Shown: positions 1-10,227 of the stretch, in pieces
Position numbering within the stretch: position 1 is the first letter of the stretch
Layout of the letters: the number at the start of each line of letters is the position of its first letter
Assembly (NCBI RefSeq): GCF_014698825.1
Contig: NZ_JACJTT010000020.1
Location: 1 to 64,000 of the forward strand
DNA: 64,000 nucleotides
Reading direction: 5' to 3'
DNA from: Richelia sinica FACHB-800
GTDB taxonomy: Bacteria > Cyanobacteriota > Cyanobacteriia > Cyanobacteriales > Nostocaceae
Translations under genes and position numbers: made by a program
The notes under the pieces: model-generated
Database searches by the model: none
What the model saw: only the letters and a program-made list of their open reading frames with translations
What the model was told of the DNA's origin: nothing

Positions 1-45
1 AAAGGAATTTATAATCACAACTTAACTAATATATTTTAATTATTC

Positions 46-76
46 GCCCAAAATTACCATATTTTGGGCTATTTTT
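46..76 (+). terminator. Hairpin terminator of an upstream gene outside the window
   Basis: A 9-bp perfect stem (GCCCAAAAT at 46-54 with ATTTTGGGC at 61-69) and a 6-base loop are followed by a T-rich stretch to about 76. It probably ends a gene to the left of the window. It also means the following kinase ORF does not simply continue a longer gene from outside. Confidence 0.5.
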
Positions 77-110
77 ATCTGATTTTTCTTAACATTCAAC
101 ATTTCTGCTG

Positions 111-1445
111 TTGACTGAATTGCAAAAACACGGGAAATTGAGTGAAACCGCAGTCAAGAAAATATTATTTGATTTATTACCAGTTTTGCAATTTATTCAT
201 AGTAATAATGTTATTCATCGAGATATTAAACCAGAAAATATTATTAGAAGTTCTACAGGTGCTTTATTTTTAATAGATTTTGGCATTTCTAAAGAAGTAA
301 GTGGGAGTATATTGACCAAAGTCGGCACAATTGCGGGAACTCCTGGATATGCACCATTAGAACAATTGCGCGGGATGGTTTATCCTAGCAGCGACCTGTA
401 CAGTTTAGCTGTCACTGGCATTCGACTGTTGACGGGATGTTTGCCACAACCTAATGGCAGTGATGCGCTGTTTGATTTGACGACCATGCAGTGGACATGG
501 AAACAGCGTATTTCTGTGAGTCAAGACTTAGAAACGGTTTTAGATAAAATGCTGCAAGACTTTCCAGTTAATCGTTTTCAGTCAGCAACGGAAGTTTTAG
601 CAGCATTGCAGACTCAGACCATTCCACCGACAGTTATTTCACCCAAATTACCAACAAATTCTCCTCCTACTCTCAATATTCAATTTATTTCCCCACAACA
701 ATCAGTATCATCTGCACATATATCCTTTACAGAAGACTTGGGAAGAGGTGTCATGTTAGAAATGATAGCGATTCCTGAAGGCACATTTCTTATGGGTTCA
801 CCAGAGGGGGAAGGACTAGATAGCGAAAAACCACAACATCAAGTGACTGTTCCATCTTTTTACATCGGGAAATACCCTGTTACCCAAGCACAATGGGAAC
901 AGGTCGCAGGTTTACCAAAAGTGACGATTGATTTAAAACCCAAACCTTCATACTTTAAAGGTGCAAATCTTCCAGTTGAACAAGTATCGTGGTTAGATGC
1001 ACAGGAATTCTGTGCTAGATTAAGTAGAAATACTGGTAAAAAATATCGCTTACCCAGCGAAGCTGAATGGGAATATGCCTGTAGGGCAGGAACTACAACT
1101 CCCTATTATTTCGGTGACACAATCACCACTAATGTAGCTAATTATGATAGGAAGTATAGACAAACCACGGTGGTAGGAAACTTTCCTCCAAATAACTTTG
1201 GTTTATATGACATGCACGGTAATGTGTGGGAGTGGTGTGAAGACTGCTGGCAGGAAAATTATGTAGACGCGGCTAATAATGGTACTGCTTTGATTAATAG
1301 TGATCCACGCCGACTGTTTCGGGGCGGTTCCTGGTTCAACTTTCCTAAACGCTGCCGTTCTGCGTTTCGCCTCAGCCATGACAGTGACGAACTCTACGAC
1401 ATTATTGGTTTTCGTGTTGCCTGTGGGGTTGGGAGGACTTCGTAG
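111..1445 (+). CDS. 5'-truncated serine/threonine kinase fused to a formylglycine-generating (FGE/SUMF1-like) domain
   Basis: The protein opens inside the kinase N-lobe/C-lobe boundary. It has the catalytic loop HRDIKPEN (residues 36-43), the DFG motif (56-58) and an APE-like GTPGYAPLE segment. The Gly-rich ATP loop, the VAIK lysine and helix C, normally about 90 residues upstream, are absent. An in-frame TAA at 90-92 closes the frame and the only available start is TTG at 111. Residues about 212-440 form an FGE-sulfatase domain (IPEGTFLMGS start, RLPSEAEWEYACRAG, GNVWEWCED, FRGGSW, GFRVA). Such kinase-FGE fusions are common in filamentous cyanobacteria. The kinase half should be inactive as read; the FGE half looks intact. 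It may be a decaying gene or a remnant of a deletion. Confidence 0.75.
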   Translation: MTELQKHGKLSETAVKKILFDLLPVLQFIHSNNVIHRDIKPENIIRSSTGALFLIDFGISKEVSGSILTKVGTIAGTPGYAPLEQLRGMVYPSSDLYSLAVTGIRLLTGCLPQPNGSDALFDLTTMQWTWKQRISVSQDLETVLDKMLQDFPVNRFQSATEVLAALQTQTIPPTVISPKLPTNSPPTLNIQFISPQQSVSSAHISFTEDLGRGVMLEMIAIPEGTFLMGSPEGEGLDSEKPQHQVTVPSFYIGKYPVTQAQWEQVAGLPKVTIDLKPKPSYFKGANLPVEQVSWLDAQEFCARLSRNTGKKYRLPSEAEWEYACRAGTTTPYYFGDTITTNVANYDRKYRQTTVVGNFPPNNFGLYDMHGNVWEWCEDCWQENYVDAANNGTALINSDPRRLFRGGSWFNFPKRCRSAFRLSHDSDELYDIIGFRVACGVGRTS

Positions 1446-1507
1446 CCCTTTATACTCTTACCCTTTTGTCCTTTGCTCTTTTTTCTTTTTTTCCCTTGCC
1501 CTTCACC

Positions 1508-1570
1508 GTAGGGGCGGGTTTACAATTACCCTAGTTGGGCAATGCAAGATATTGATAAACCCGCCCCTAC
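1508..1570. repeat. Inverted repeat, GTAGGGGCGGGTTTA family
   Basis: The arm GTAGGGGCGGGTTTA at 1508-1522 is mirrored by TAAACCCGCCCCTAC at 1556-1570. The same arms border elements at about 43997-44057 and 44928-44988. This is a small MITE-like dispersed repeat with a variable centre. Confidence 0.75.
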
Positions 1571-1630
1571 AAAATCTTGTATATCTGCCCTTATTATCAG
1601 AATCTTGCCATTATACATATTCTTGTATGG

Positions 1631-1659
1631 GTAGAGACGTTCCGCCGGAACGTCTCTAC
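1631..1659. repeat. Palindrome of the GTAGAGACGT family
   Basis: A perfect 14-bp palindromic arm pair (GTAGAGACGTTCCG / CGGAACGTCTCTAC) lies around a single central base. Related palindromes occur at 39330-39361 and 40337-40372, all intergenic. Confidence 0.7.
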
Positions 1660-1827
1660 GTTTGTCGCCATTATTCTCTTCATCATCTTCCAGGGAAACG
1701 GCACTTTACAAGCTGTAAAGGAAACTAAACTTCTCTGTATCTTGGGTGTAAAAGGTAGCAATGTTTCTTACAATGTAATTTTATAGACTAATTCTATACC
1801 GGGAATCTTAAGCACAAAGTTAACCCT

Positions 1828-2703
1828 ATGATGAACCACAGGGAAGGAACATTTAAAGGTGTTGAGGGGCTAAATTTGTATTATCAAAGTTGGCATCCTA
1901 AAGGAAAAACACGGGCTATATTAGCTTTAGTACATGGACTAGGAGGACATTGCGGACTTTATAAGAACGTAGTTGAGCATGTCCTCTCTAAACAATATGC
2001 TGTTTATGGTTTTGATTTACGTGGTCATGGCCGTTCTCCTGGTCAAAGAGCTTATATTCACAACTGGTCGGAGTATCGTGATGACCTGGGAAGCTTTTTG
2101 CAATTCATTCAACAACAGGAACCAGGAACGCCGATTTTTCTCTTTGGTCACAGTATGGGTGGGTTAATAGTTATAGACTACACTCTCCGCTATCCTGAAG
2201 CTGCTAGCTGTTTGCAAGGTGTCATTCCTTTTGCACCTAGTATAGGTGAAGTTGGTGTACCACCTCTCCGCATTTTGTTAGGTAAATTACTATCTCGCAC
2301 TCTCCCGCGCTTTACTCTCAATACAGGAATTGATAGTGCTGCTGGTACACGGGATCAAAATCATTCCACTCCCATAAAAGACCCTCTCCGCCATACTTTA
2401 GCGACGGCTCGGTTGTCTACAGAATTCTTTGCTACACTAAATTGGGTTCATGCTCACGCACCAGAATGGCAAGTGCCGTTATTAATTTTGCATGGTGGTG
2501 ATGATAGAGTTGCTTTACCTGAGGGTAGTGAAATTTTCTATCGAAAAGTTGCTTATCCAGATAAGTTGAGAATAGAGTATGCTGGTGCATACCACGATTT
2601 GCAAATAGATATTAATTACCAGGAAGTGATGACCGATTTAGGTAATTGGATGGATAAGCATTTACCGTCAGAAGTCACTCGCTTGATGCCAGAAAAAGTT
2701 TGA
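1828..2703 (+). CDS. Alpha/beta hydrolase, lysophospholipase/monoacylglycerol lipase-like
   Basis: This 291-residue serine hydrolase resembles the Hydrolase_4 (lysophospholipase, PldB/MGL) group. Visible motifs are the oxyanion segment VHGLGGHCG (about 35-43), the RGHGRSPGQR block typical of monoglyceride lipases (about 65-74), the nucleophile elbow GHSMGG (Ser109), an acid in HGGDDRV (about 226) and a catalytic His in AYHDL (about 258). No signal peptide is seen, so it is likely cytosolic and acts on lysophospholipids or monoacylglycerols. The start may be either of two adjacent ATGs (1828 or 1831). It stands alone between repeat-rich spacers. Confidence 0.85.
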   Translation: MMNHREGTFKGVEGLNLYYQSWHPKGKTRAILALVHGLGGHCGLYKNVVEHVLSKQYAVYGFDLRGHGRSPGQRAYIHNWSEYRDDLGSFLQFIQQQEPGTPIFLFGHSMGGLIVIDYTLRYPEAASCLQGVIPFAPSIGEVGVPPLRILLGKLLSRTLPRFTLNTGIDSAAGTRDQNHSTPIKDPLRHTLATARLSTEFFATLNWVHAHAPEWQVPLLILHGGDDRVALPEGSEIFYRKVAYPDKLRIEYAGAYHDLQIDINYQEVMTDLGNWMDKHLPSEVTRLMPEKV

Positions 2704-2737
2704 AGTCCAACGGCTAATTATTCATATCATTGATTCG

Positions 2738-2814
2738 GTAGGGTGTGTTATGCCAAAGGCTAATACACCTACAATTATTGATGGTGCGTTGCGCTATGCG
2801 ACAACACACCCTAC
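2738..2814. repeat. Inverted repeat with GTAGGGTGTGTTA ends
   Basis: GTAGGGTGTGTTA at 2738-2750 is mirrored by AACACACCCTAC at 2803-2814, with a variable middle. This is the widespread cyanobacterial MITE-like repeat with TGTGTT ends. It sits between the hydrolase and the ABC permease genes. Confidence 0.65.
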
Positions 2815-2897
2815 ATCAATTACCTTAACATTACCTGCTAAGTACCAAGCAAAATTACTTCCATATAGTTATTAAAAAAATCCCTGTATTTCTTAAC

Positions 2898-2934
2898 TGT
2901 CACCTGTCACCTGTCACCTGTCACCTGTTACCTC
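2898..2934. repeat. Heptanucleotide tandem repeat (CACCTGT)
   Basis: About five head-to-tail copies of the 7-mer CACCTGT, the last one degenerate, end about 10 bases before the permease start. This is the STRR class of cyanobacterial short tandem repeats. Further arrays lie near 5768, 52753 and 55941. Confidence 0.8.
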
Positions 2935-2943
2935 TCCAAAAAT

Positions 2944-3738
2944 ATGTCTATCAAACTCATGCTGAGACAGGCTATTACTTTATTTTCTGTCTATTACGCT
3001 TATATGCTAGAGTATCGGTCAGAACTGATTCTCTGGGTGTTGTCTGGTTCTTTGCCAATTATCCTTATGGGGGTTTGGATACAGGCAGCGCAAGGTGGAA
3101 ATTTTGGTTTAACTGCGGTAGATTTTGCCCGTTATTTCTTTGCTGTTTTTTTGACTAGACAAATCACCGTTGTTTGGGTAATTTTTGAATTTGAAAAGGA
3201 AGTGGTGGAAGGAAAACTTTCTCCACGATTATTACAACCCATAGATCCAGTTTGGCATCATTTATTTTCACATTTAGCAGAACGTTTTGCTAGACTGCCT
3301 TTTGTATTTTTATTATTTGGGTTGTTTTTTATTTTATATCCCCAAGCTTTTTGGCTACCAAGTTTCGCTAATTTGTGTTTATTTTTAATTGCAATAGTGT
3401 TGGTTTTTTTCTTAAGATTTGCAATTCAATATACTTTCGCGATGTTTGCTTTCTGGACTGAAAGGGCAACTGCTATTGAAAATTTCTGGTTTTTGTTTTT
3501 CTTATTTTTATCAGGGATGATTGCACCTTTAGAGGTGTTTCCACCAGCGATAAGAGAGATAGTTTTTTTAACTCCTTTTCCTTATTTAATCAATTTTCCT
3601 GCTAGTGTTTTGGTGGGTATGCCTGTAGATATAGTTAAGGGCTTTGTTGGTATCTTCAGTTGGTTAATTATCTTTATTGTGGTCAATCGTTGTCTTTGGC
3701 GTGCAGGTTTGAAGCGTTATTCGGGTATGGGGGCATAA
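2944..3738 (+). CDS. ABC-2 family transporter permease
   Basis: This 264-residue polytopic membrane protein has about six hydrophobic segments. The sequence FEFEKEVVEGKLSPRLLQPIDPVWHHL in the first cytoplasmic loop is characteristic of the ABC-2 permeases of the COG3694/COG4587 exporter group. Such permeases usually act as pairs with a separate ATPase subunit, and neither a partner permease nor an ATPase lies next to it. The substrate is therefore unknown. The ATG at 2944 follows a heptamer repeat array directly, leaving little room for a normal leader. Confidence 0.8.
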   Translation: MSIKLMLRQAITLFSVYYAYMLEYRSELILWVLSGSLPIILMGVWIQAAQGGNFGLTAVDFARYFFAVFLTRQITVVWVIFEFEKEVVEGKLSPRLLQPIDPVWHHLFSHLAERFARLPFVFLLFGLFFILYPQAFWLPSFANLCLFLIAIVLVFFLRFAIQYTFAMFAFWTERATAIENFWFLFFLFLSGMIAPLEVFPPAIREIVFLTPFPYLINFPASVLVGMPVDIVKGFVGIFSWLIIFIVVNRCLWRAGLKRYSGMGA

Positions 3739-3750
3739 AGTAACCCAATA

Positions 3751-4770
3751 TTAACTTGATACTGCTCGCAAGGTTGGGGATAAGTGTTCCCAGGAAATGA
3801 CTTTGTTGCGTCCAGAGGCTTTTGCTGCTAAAAGACATTGATCAGCCCGGTCTAATAAGGTGGAACCATCTTCACTATCTTCTGGTTCTAGGGAGGCTAC
3901 GCCTAAGCTAATGGTAATACTAACAGAGACTTTATGGCTAATGGTAAATGGATGGTCACTAACTACTTGATTGAGACGACCGGCCACTGATTGTGCTTCT
4001 TCATTACTTGTATTAGCTAGGATAATTACGAATTCTTCACCACCATAACGAAATGGTGTGTCTTGGGCACGGAGATTGTAGCGTAGGCGTTTACATAATA
4101 ACTGTAGCAAGCGATCGCCTACTAGATGACCATAGGTATCATTAACTTTCTTGAAATAGTCTACGTCCAAAATTATTAGACTTAAGGGCATTCCCAATGT
4201 GCGAGACTTGCTAATTTGTCTAGGTAAATCCCATTGCAAAGCTCGACGATTATTTAATTCTGTCAGAGAATCGGCTAAAGCGATCGCTGATAACAAATCG
4301 TTTTTCTGCAATAAATCTCGGTATTTTTGAGTTTTGCGAGTACCCACAGCCAATTGGGCGAGAATTAATTGGTGATATGCTGTTAAGCTTGGTAAATCAT
4401 CTGTATTTAATTGTGTAGGTAGATGCCAGATATAAGCATCAGCACCTTGTTCCAAGGCTGAGGTATTCATAGCTATTTCCCATTCCCAATTATGGGCGCT
4501 TTTCTGGCTTAAAAATTCAGGACGATCCTCGAAGACAATGCAGTATATCCATGACATTGTTACCTGTTCTTTGAGCCAATGGCATAGTTCTAGGCTACCA
4601 AACAGGCTAGCTTGTATTAATAATAAATCAGGTGGTTGGCTTTGGATATGTGATTTGGCCTGATGGACACTGACGGTTACAGTGGTATAAAACTTGTGAG
4701 TGTCACGTATCTGACCTGGAAGGGTATGAAAAAAATGATTACTTCCAAAGACCAGAAGAGAAATATTCAT
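3751..4770 (-). CDS. GGDEF diguanylate cyclase with receiver-like N-terminus
   Basis: A 339-residue predicted cyclic-di-GMP synthase. Residues about 170-330 are the GGDEF domain: DSLTELNNRRAL entry motif, metal aspartates in LDVDYFKKVND (Asp202/Asp204), active site GGEEF (243-247), and an RxxD inhibitory I-site RAQD (234-237) exactly five residues before it. Product inhibition is therefore expected. Residues 1-130 resemble a degenerate response-regulator receiver domain (PPDLLLIQ strand and alternating alpha/beta pattern) without a clear phospho-acceptor pocket. It converges with the ABC permease gene, 12 bases away. Confidence 0.88.
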   Translation of the reverse strand: MNISLLVFGSNHFFHTLPGQIRDTHKFYTTVTVSVHQAKSHIQSQPPDLLLIQASLFGSLELCHWLKEQVTMSWIYCIVFEDRPEFLSQKSAHNWEWEIAMNTSALEQGADAYIWHLPTQLNTDDLPSLTAYHQLILAQLAVGTRKTQKYRDLLQKNDLLSAIALADSLTELNNRRALQWDLPRQISKSRTLGMPLSLIILDVDYFKKVNDTYGHLVGDRLLQLLCKRLRYNLRAQDTPFRYGGEEFVIILANTSNEEAQSVAGRLNQVVSDHPFTISHKVSVSITISLGVASLEPEDSEDGSTLLDRADQCLLAAKASGRNKVISWEHLSPTLRAVSS

Positions 4771-5865
4771 GGCTTTGCATTTTACCTATTTCCAAATTCA
4801 CGATTTGATGGGTTTGCATGTGTTGATTTTCTTGATGGCGAAATAAGAATATATTGTTTTTCAGAAAGAAAATTCAACTGGTAAATTTAATATTTTTTTA
4901 ATCAAAAAATGTCTTTATCTCCTTAGTGTTTATGCGAATTTATAAAATTTCAAATATTGTACTACTTTCAACTTTTAGTCAAGTAGTTTGAAACAGTGAT
5001 TTTACGGAATAAGTTTATTCTTCATATAAAGAAAATTACCCCAATGTTAATTCACTATTCTTTACACAATTTAAGTTTCCGGATAGTTTTGGAAATTTTT
5101 TAAAGCAGGATTAATTGAGTATTTACAGTATCCAAATGTGCATTAATTGTTTTTGCCGTTTTTTAATAAAACTCAGACATCTAAAGGTTTTTGGCACCAT
5201 CACCAGATATGATTTTTTTAATAAAGGTTACTCTTGATTGTTCAAGGGTGAGGTTGGCATATTCATAAAGTTATACTGGTACAATTCCATTGCAGCTGGT
5301 CAGGCGATCGCACTTTTATTTACTACAGTTCCTATAGGTGTCTTTTCCGGTCAGGTTAGACCGTAATTATGATATATCAGCGGTAGCAGACTTGTCTGTG
5401 AGCGTCAGTTAAACGGTGATAGGCTTGAAAGTCTTTTTTTGTCTGGCTTTTTTAAATTTACTTATATTTTAACCACCTTGTCTTATGTTATGAATCTGTA
5501 AATATATTAAAACAAGTGGTGACAAATAGTGAAATTATAAATGCGCTTTTAGCCAGAGCACGATGGTTATGTAAACCGTGATGATGGTATTTGCAACCTG
5601 CCTGACACTCCTCCTTGTTTAAGGAAACATACTTGTATTTGTATACTTATTTGTGTACATATTTTGGAGATTTTCAACAATTTCTTTAGATTTACGCCAA
5701 AATTGCCCTAAAAAACAGAATGGTATGAATTATTCTGTAACTTCTGCAAGTCCTGTCTTCTTCCTCGGTCACCTGTCACTGGTTACCTGTCACCTGCTAT
5801 AGAATTGAAACTCTGCTGCTATAGCGGTGGGAAAATGGTAATGGAAACTATTTTTGTAAATTCTC
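4771..5865. other. 1.1-kb intergenic region upstream of alaS, no gene recognised
   Basis: This AT-rich stretch contains no convincing ORF, tRNA or known RNA. One HIP1 octamer lies near 5304, a small GGTT/AACC hairpin near 5569-5581, and degenerate CACCTGT heptamers at about 5768-5795. Promoters of the divergent GGDEF and alaS genes must lie here. The length would allow an unrecognised small RNA, for which I see no positive evidence. Confidence 0.5.
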
Positions 5866-8508
5866 ATGTCTTCAAATCCCCAATTTCTCAGCGGTAACGA
5901 AATTCGCGCTTTATTCCTCGATTTTTATACCCAAAGAGGACATCAACAACTTCCCAGTGCGTCCCTCGTACCAGAAGACCCTACGGTACTGCTGACGATC
6001 GCGGGGATGCTACCATTTAAACCGATATTCTTAGGACAACGCACCCCGGAGTTTAAACGCGCTACAACATCACAAAAGTGTATCCGCACCAATGATATCG
6101 AAAATGTAGGACGGACGAAACGCCACCATACATTTTTTGAAATGTTGGGTAATTTTAGCTTTGGTGATTATTTTAAAGAACAAGCGATCGCTTGGGGATG
6201 GGAAATATCCACCCAAGTTTTTGGTTTCTCCCCTGAAAACCTCGTTGTCAGCGTATTTGAAGAAGACGACGAAGCTTTTGCAATTTGGCGAGATAAAATC
6301 GGTGTATCAGAAAAACGCATCAAGCGTATGGGTGCAGATGACAACTTTTGGGTATCTGGCCCTACCGGCCCCTGTGGCCCTTGTTCAGAGATTTATTACG
6401 ACTTCCATCCAGAACAAGGTGACGATAACATTGATTTAGAGGATGATGCCCGGTTTATCGAGTTTTATAACTTGGTTTTCATGCAATATAATCGGGATGC
6501 GTCGGGAAATTTAACGCCATTGCAAAACAAGAATATCGACACCGGTATGGGCTTGGAAAGAATGGCGCAAATCCTACAAAAGAAGCCGAATAATTATGAA
6601 ACAGATTTGATTTTCCCGATTATTGAAACAGCAGCAAAAATTGCGGGAATTGATTATTATCAAAGTGATGAAAATACCAAAGTTTCTTTAAAGGTTATTG
6701 GTGATCATGTGCGGTCTGTAGTTCACATGATTGCTGATGAAATTCGCGCTTCTAATGTGGGTAGAGGTTACGTTTTACGGCGGTTAATTCGTCGTGTAGT
6801 TAGACATGGTAGATTGATAGGAATTGCTGGGGAATTTATTAACCAAGTTGCGGAAAGGGCAATTTCTCTTTCTGAATCAGTTTATCCGAATTTGCGGAAA
6901 CGGGAAGCGGCAATTAAAGCAGAATTACAACGGGAAGAAGCGAATTTCTTAAAAACCCTGGATAGAGGCGAAAAACTGTTAGCTGATATTATTGAAACCG
7001 TAAAACAAAACAATCAAAATATCATTAATGGTGAAAGTGCTTTTACCTTATATGATACTTATGGTTTCCCCTTGGAATTAACCCAAGAAATCGCCGAAGA
7101 ACAGAATTTAACTGTTGACGTGGATGGCTTCAATACAGAAATGCAAAAACAGGTGGAACGTGCCAAAGCTGCACATGAAACCATTGATTTAACTGTGCAA
7201 GGTTCCTTAGATAAATTAGCGGAACATATCCATTCCACAGAGTTCATCGGTTATACAACTGCTGCCACAACTGCAAAAGTGGAAGTTTTATTAGTTACTG
7301 GTGTTTCCCAAGAAGAAGCAGAAGCAGGAACAGAGGTGCAAATTGTCCTCGATAAAACACCATTTTACGCTGAATCTGGGGGACAAATCGGCGATAAAGG
7401 TTATATTTCCGGTGATGGAATTTTAGTCAGAATTGAAGATGTGAAAAAAGAATCTGATTTCTTTGTTCACTTCGGACGTATTGAACGGGGTACACTGAGA
7501 GTAGGTGACAATGTAAACGCCCAAATTGACACCGCTTGTCGTCGTCGCGCTCAAGCTAATCATACAGCAACTCATTTATTACAAGCTGCTTTAAAGAAAG
7601 TTGTTGATGAAGGAATTTCTCAAGCTGGTTCTTTAGTTTCTTTTGATAGATTGCGCTTTGACTTTAACTGTCCTCGCGCTTTAACTACTGAGGAAGTTCA
7701 ACAAGTAGAAGAACTAGTCAATACTTGGATTTCTGAAGCCCATGCTGCGAAAATAGAAATCTTACCTTTAGCAGAAGCCAAAGCTAGAGGTGCGGTGGCC
7801 ATGTTTGGGGAAAAATACGGTGATGAAGTGCGCGTGATTGATTTCCCTGGTGTGTCGATGGAGTTATGTGGGGGAACTCACGTTAGCAATACAGCAGAAA
7901 TTGGTGTGTTCAAAATCATTACCGAAGCAGGTGTGGCTTCTGGAGTGAGAAGAATTGAAGCCGTTTCTGGTGCTGCGGTATTGGATTACTTGAATGTGCG
8001 TGATAAAGTGGCCAAAGATTTGAGTGATCGCTTTAAAGTCAAACCGGAAGAAATACCCGACCGCATCACCACACTGCAAACCGAACTCCGCAACAACGAA
8101 AAACAAATCGAAGCCTTAAAATCACAACTAGCAATAGTCAAATCTGACAGTTTATTGCAGACTGCCGAAACCATAGGTGAACATAAAATAATTGTCGCCC
8201 AAATGGAAGACGTTGACGCAGAATCATTAAAAGCTGCTGCGGAAAGACTACTACAAAAAATCGGTAACGGTGCTGTGGTTTTAGGTTCAGTTCCCGAAGC
8301 AGGGAAAGTGAGTATAGTTGCAGCATTCAGTCCCGAAGTGAATAAGAAAGGAGTCCAAGCAGGGAAATTCGTCGGAAATATAGCCAAAATTTGTGGTGGT
8401 GGTGGTGGGGGAAGACCCAACCTCGCGCAAGCTGGAGGACGTGACGCAAGTAAACTACCGCAAGCTTTAGAAACTGCAAAAACCGAGTTGCAATCATCTC
8501 TAAGTTAG
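5866..8508 (+). CDS. alaS: Alanyl-tRNA synthetase
   Basis: The 880-residue length is normal for full AlaS. It charges tRNA-Ala with alanine and clears mischarged Ser/Gly. The class II aminoacylation domain carries [17 protein letters not shown] and [15 protein letters not shown] near residues 67-105, followed by [12 protein letters not shown]. The editing domain has the zinc-binding pair HTATH (about 566) and CGGTH (about 669). The C-terminal C-Ala domain ends in a Gly-rich [16 protein letters not shown] segment (about 845-860). The ATG at 5866 gives the expected N-terminus. A very long 5' spacer separates it from the upstream gene. Confidence 0.97.
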   Translation: MSSNPQFLSGNEIRALFLDFYTQRGHQQLPSASLVPEDPTVLLTIAGMLPFKPIFLGQRTPEFKRATTSQKCIRTNDIENVGRTKRHHTFFEMLGNFSFGDYFKEQAIAWGWEISTQVFGFSPENLVVSVFEEDDEAFAIWRDKIGVSEKRIKRMGADDNFWVSGPTGPCGPCSEIYYDFHPEQGDDNIDLEDDARFIEFYNLVFMQYNRDASGNLTPLQNKNIDTGMGLERMAQILQKKPNNYETDLIFPIIETAAKIAGIDYYQSDENTKVSLKVIGDHVRSVVHMIADEIRASNVGRGYVLRRLIRRVVRHGRLIGIAGEFINQVAERAISLSESVYPNLRKREAAIKAELQREEANFLKTLDRGEKLLADIIETVKQNNQNIINGESAFTLYDTYGFPLELTQEIAEEQNLTVDVDGFNTEMQKQVERAKAAHETIDLTVQGSLDKLAEHIHSTEFIGYTTAATTAKVEVLLVTGVSQEEAEAGTEVQIVLDKTPFYAESGGQIGDKGYISGDGILVRIEDVKKESDFFVHFGRIERGTLRVGDNVNAQIDTACRRRAQANHTATHLLQAALKKVVDEGISQAGSLVSFDRLRFDFNCPRALTTEEVQQVEELVNTWISEAHAAKIEILPLAEAKARGAVAMFGEKYGDEVRVIDFPGVSMELCGGTHVSNTAEIGVFKIITEAGVASGVRRIEAVSGAAVLDYLNVRDKVAKDLSDRFKVKPEEIPDRITTLQTELRNNEKQIEALKSQLAIVKSDSLLQTAETIGEHKIIVAQMEDVDAESLKAAAERLLQKIGNGAVVLGSVPEAGKVSIVAAFSPEVNKKGVQAGKFVGNIAKICGGGGGGRPNLAQAGGRDASKLPQALETAKTELQSSLS

Positions 8509-8516
8509 CAGTTTGT

Positions 8517-8539
8517 GGGGTAGGCATCTTGCCTGCCCT
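8517..8539. repeat. GGGTAGGCATCTTGCCTGCCC dispersed hairpin
   Basis: This short imperfect palindrome lies just after alaS and may serve as its transcription end. Its inverse copy occurs at 47055-47077, and a related GCGGGCAAGATGCCCGC hairpin at 10412-10428. Confidence 0.5.
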
Positions 8540-8670
8540 AATCATTTTAATACACTTATTATTTCATAAATACTCTTGAAGGTTGTTTATAAAGAATAAC
8601 TACGCAATCATAGCATATTATGCTACAATCAATATGTAATTTTGCGTATAATCAACCTCATCAGATTTAT

Positions 8671-10227
8671 ATGTGGATTTCTGAAGTTACATTAAACAAT
8701 TTTAGAAGTTTTGGAGATGCAAATATTCAACTTTCTAAAGGCATTAATCTAATAGTAGGTGCAAATAATTCTGGGAAATCAACTTTATTGAAATCAATTT
8801 TATGGCTTCAGAAAGGATTTAATTTGAATGGTACAGATTTACGAATGTTTAAAGGAGATGGATATGTTCATCTGGTGTTAAAAGAAGCAAAACCTGAGGT
8901 ATTTACATTTATAAACCAGAATTTTCAATCGCAAATATTAGTTAAGTTAAAGTTAGAAAGCAATTCTGTTAGCGTTGAAGCAAATCAATTTAGTGAAATT
9001 AATAGAAATGGTAATACTACAAGATATATCCTTAATCAAATGTTTCTTTCAAATGAAGAACCTGAAAATTTTATTTATCCATATTTATCTAAAAGAAAAG
9101 TTGCAGGTTTTGAAGAAACAATAAATTCAAATACAACCAATTCAGTGAGGGGAAATCTTTCAAATTTATACGCTAAAATTGACCGCATATCCAATCCTCA
9201 AATACAAGAGAATGAACAATATGTTCAAGCCTGTAAAGATATAATAGGCTTTCAAGTTACAACTATTGCTTCCGATATCGGTAAAAAGGCTGCTTATATA
9301 GTTAGCAGTCATAAAAATATACCATTAGACGCAATGGGTGAAGGGGTCGGCAATTTAGTTGGATTAATCGTTGATTTATGTATGGCAGAAAATAGACTTT
9401 TCTTGATTGAAGAACCTGAAAATGATATTCACCCTAAAGCACTCAAAAAACTTCTCAATTTAATTGCTGAGAAATCAGCCAATAATCAATTTATCATTAC
9501 AACGCATTCTAACATAGTTGCTAAATATCTGGGCGCACTTCCTGATTCTAAGCTTTTTTCAGTCTCAATGGATTTTGATGAAAACAGAATACCAACATCC
9601 CATATTGAAGAAATACCCAATACACCAGAAGCTAGACGTAATGTATTGGAGGAATTAGGATATGATTTCTTTGATTTTGATTTATGGTCAGCTTGGTTAA
9701 TTCTTGAAGAATCTTCGGCTGAAAGAATAATCAGAGAGTTTTTAATACCTTGGTTTGCACCAGATTTACAAGGGAGAATTAATACATTTTCTACTAAGGG
9801 TATTGATAAAGTTATAACCAAGTTCGACGATTTTAATAATATTTTTGTTTTTCTTCATCTGCAACCAGCTTATAAAAACTTAGCTTGGGTTATTGTAGAT
9901 GGAGGTCCAAAAGAAAAAGAAATTATTGAACAGCTAAAAACCAAATATACCCCTAGTGGATGGAATGCTAATAACTTTCTTCAATTCTCTGAGCATGAGT
10001 TTGAAAAATATTATCCAGAACGCTTTGAACTACAAATAGAACATATTATACAAATGCCGAATGGTAAACATAAACAACAAAAGAAAAAAGATATTCTTGA
10101 AGAAGTAATAAAGTGGGTTTACGAAAATCCTGAACAAGCAAAATCTGCTTTTCAAGAATCTGCCTCAGAAGTCATTGATATTCTTAAAAATATACAATTG
10201 TCAGTATCTAACAATAGCGATAACTAA
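8671..10227 (+). CDS. OLD-family ATP-dependent endonuclease (AAA ATPase + TOPRIM)
   Basis: About 518 residues from the ATG at 8671, chosen because OLD proteins open with a strand like MWISEVTLNNFRSFG; an ATG at 8620 would add 17 residues. Walker A is GANNSGKS (about 30-37). The ABC-like signature region is MGEGVGNLVGLIVDL, Walker B is LFLIEEPENDIHP, and the H-loop is FIITTHSN. A C-terminal TOPRIM-like region has an acidic start (LILEESSAERII) and VIVDGGP instead of the usual DxD, so the nuclease site may be altered. Single-chain OLD proteins (class 1) are overcoming-lysogenization-type nucleases linked to phage interference. It sits 330 bases before a second ATPase/TOPRIM locus and is AT-richer than alaS. 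Confidence 0.8.
   Translation: MWISEVTLNNFRSFGDANIQLSKGINLIVGANNSGKSTLLKSILWLQKGFNLNGTDLRMFKGDGYVHLVLKEAKPEVFTFINQNFQSQILVKLKLESNSVSVEANQFSEINRNGNTTRYILNQMFLSNEEPENFIYPYLSKRKVAGFEETINSNTTNSVRGNLSNLYAKIDRISNPQIQENEQYVQACKDIIGFQVTTIASDIGKKAAYIVSSHKNIPLDAMGEGVGNLVGLIVDLCMAENRLFLIEEPENDIHPKALKKLLNLIAEKSANNQFIITTHSNIVAKYLGALPDSKLFSVSMDFDENRIPTSHIEEIPNTPEARRNVLEELGYDFFDFDLWSAWLILEESSAERIIREFLIPWFAPDLQGRINTFSTKGIDKVITKFDDFNNIFVFLHLQPAYKNLAWVIVDGGPKEKEIIEQLKTKYTPSGWNANNFLQFSEHEFEKYYPERFELQIEHIIQMPNGKHKQQKKKDILEEVIKWVYENPEQAKSAFQESASEVIDILKNIQLSVSNNSDN

Larger units (their letters stand above)
1446..1827. other. Repeat-rich intergenic region
   Basis: No gene is supported in these 382 bases. They hold one long inverted repeat (1508-1570) and a short palindrome (1631-1659), both members of families found elsewhere in the window. 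ORFs across this stretch are incidental. Confidence 0.6.

Noticed and set aside
1300-1786. Two overlapping ORFs after the kinase-FGE gene
   Set aside because: They span the inverted repeat and palindrome and show no coding features.
5600-5640. Yfr1/Yfr2-like small RNA motif (ACTCCTCC, GGAAACAT)
   Set aside because: Only short matches are present, with no supporting stems or terminator at the right distance.
7059-8545. Minus-strand ORFs inside and beyond alaS
   Set aside because: They are shadows of the alaS frame with no ribosome-binding sites or domains.
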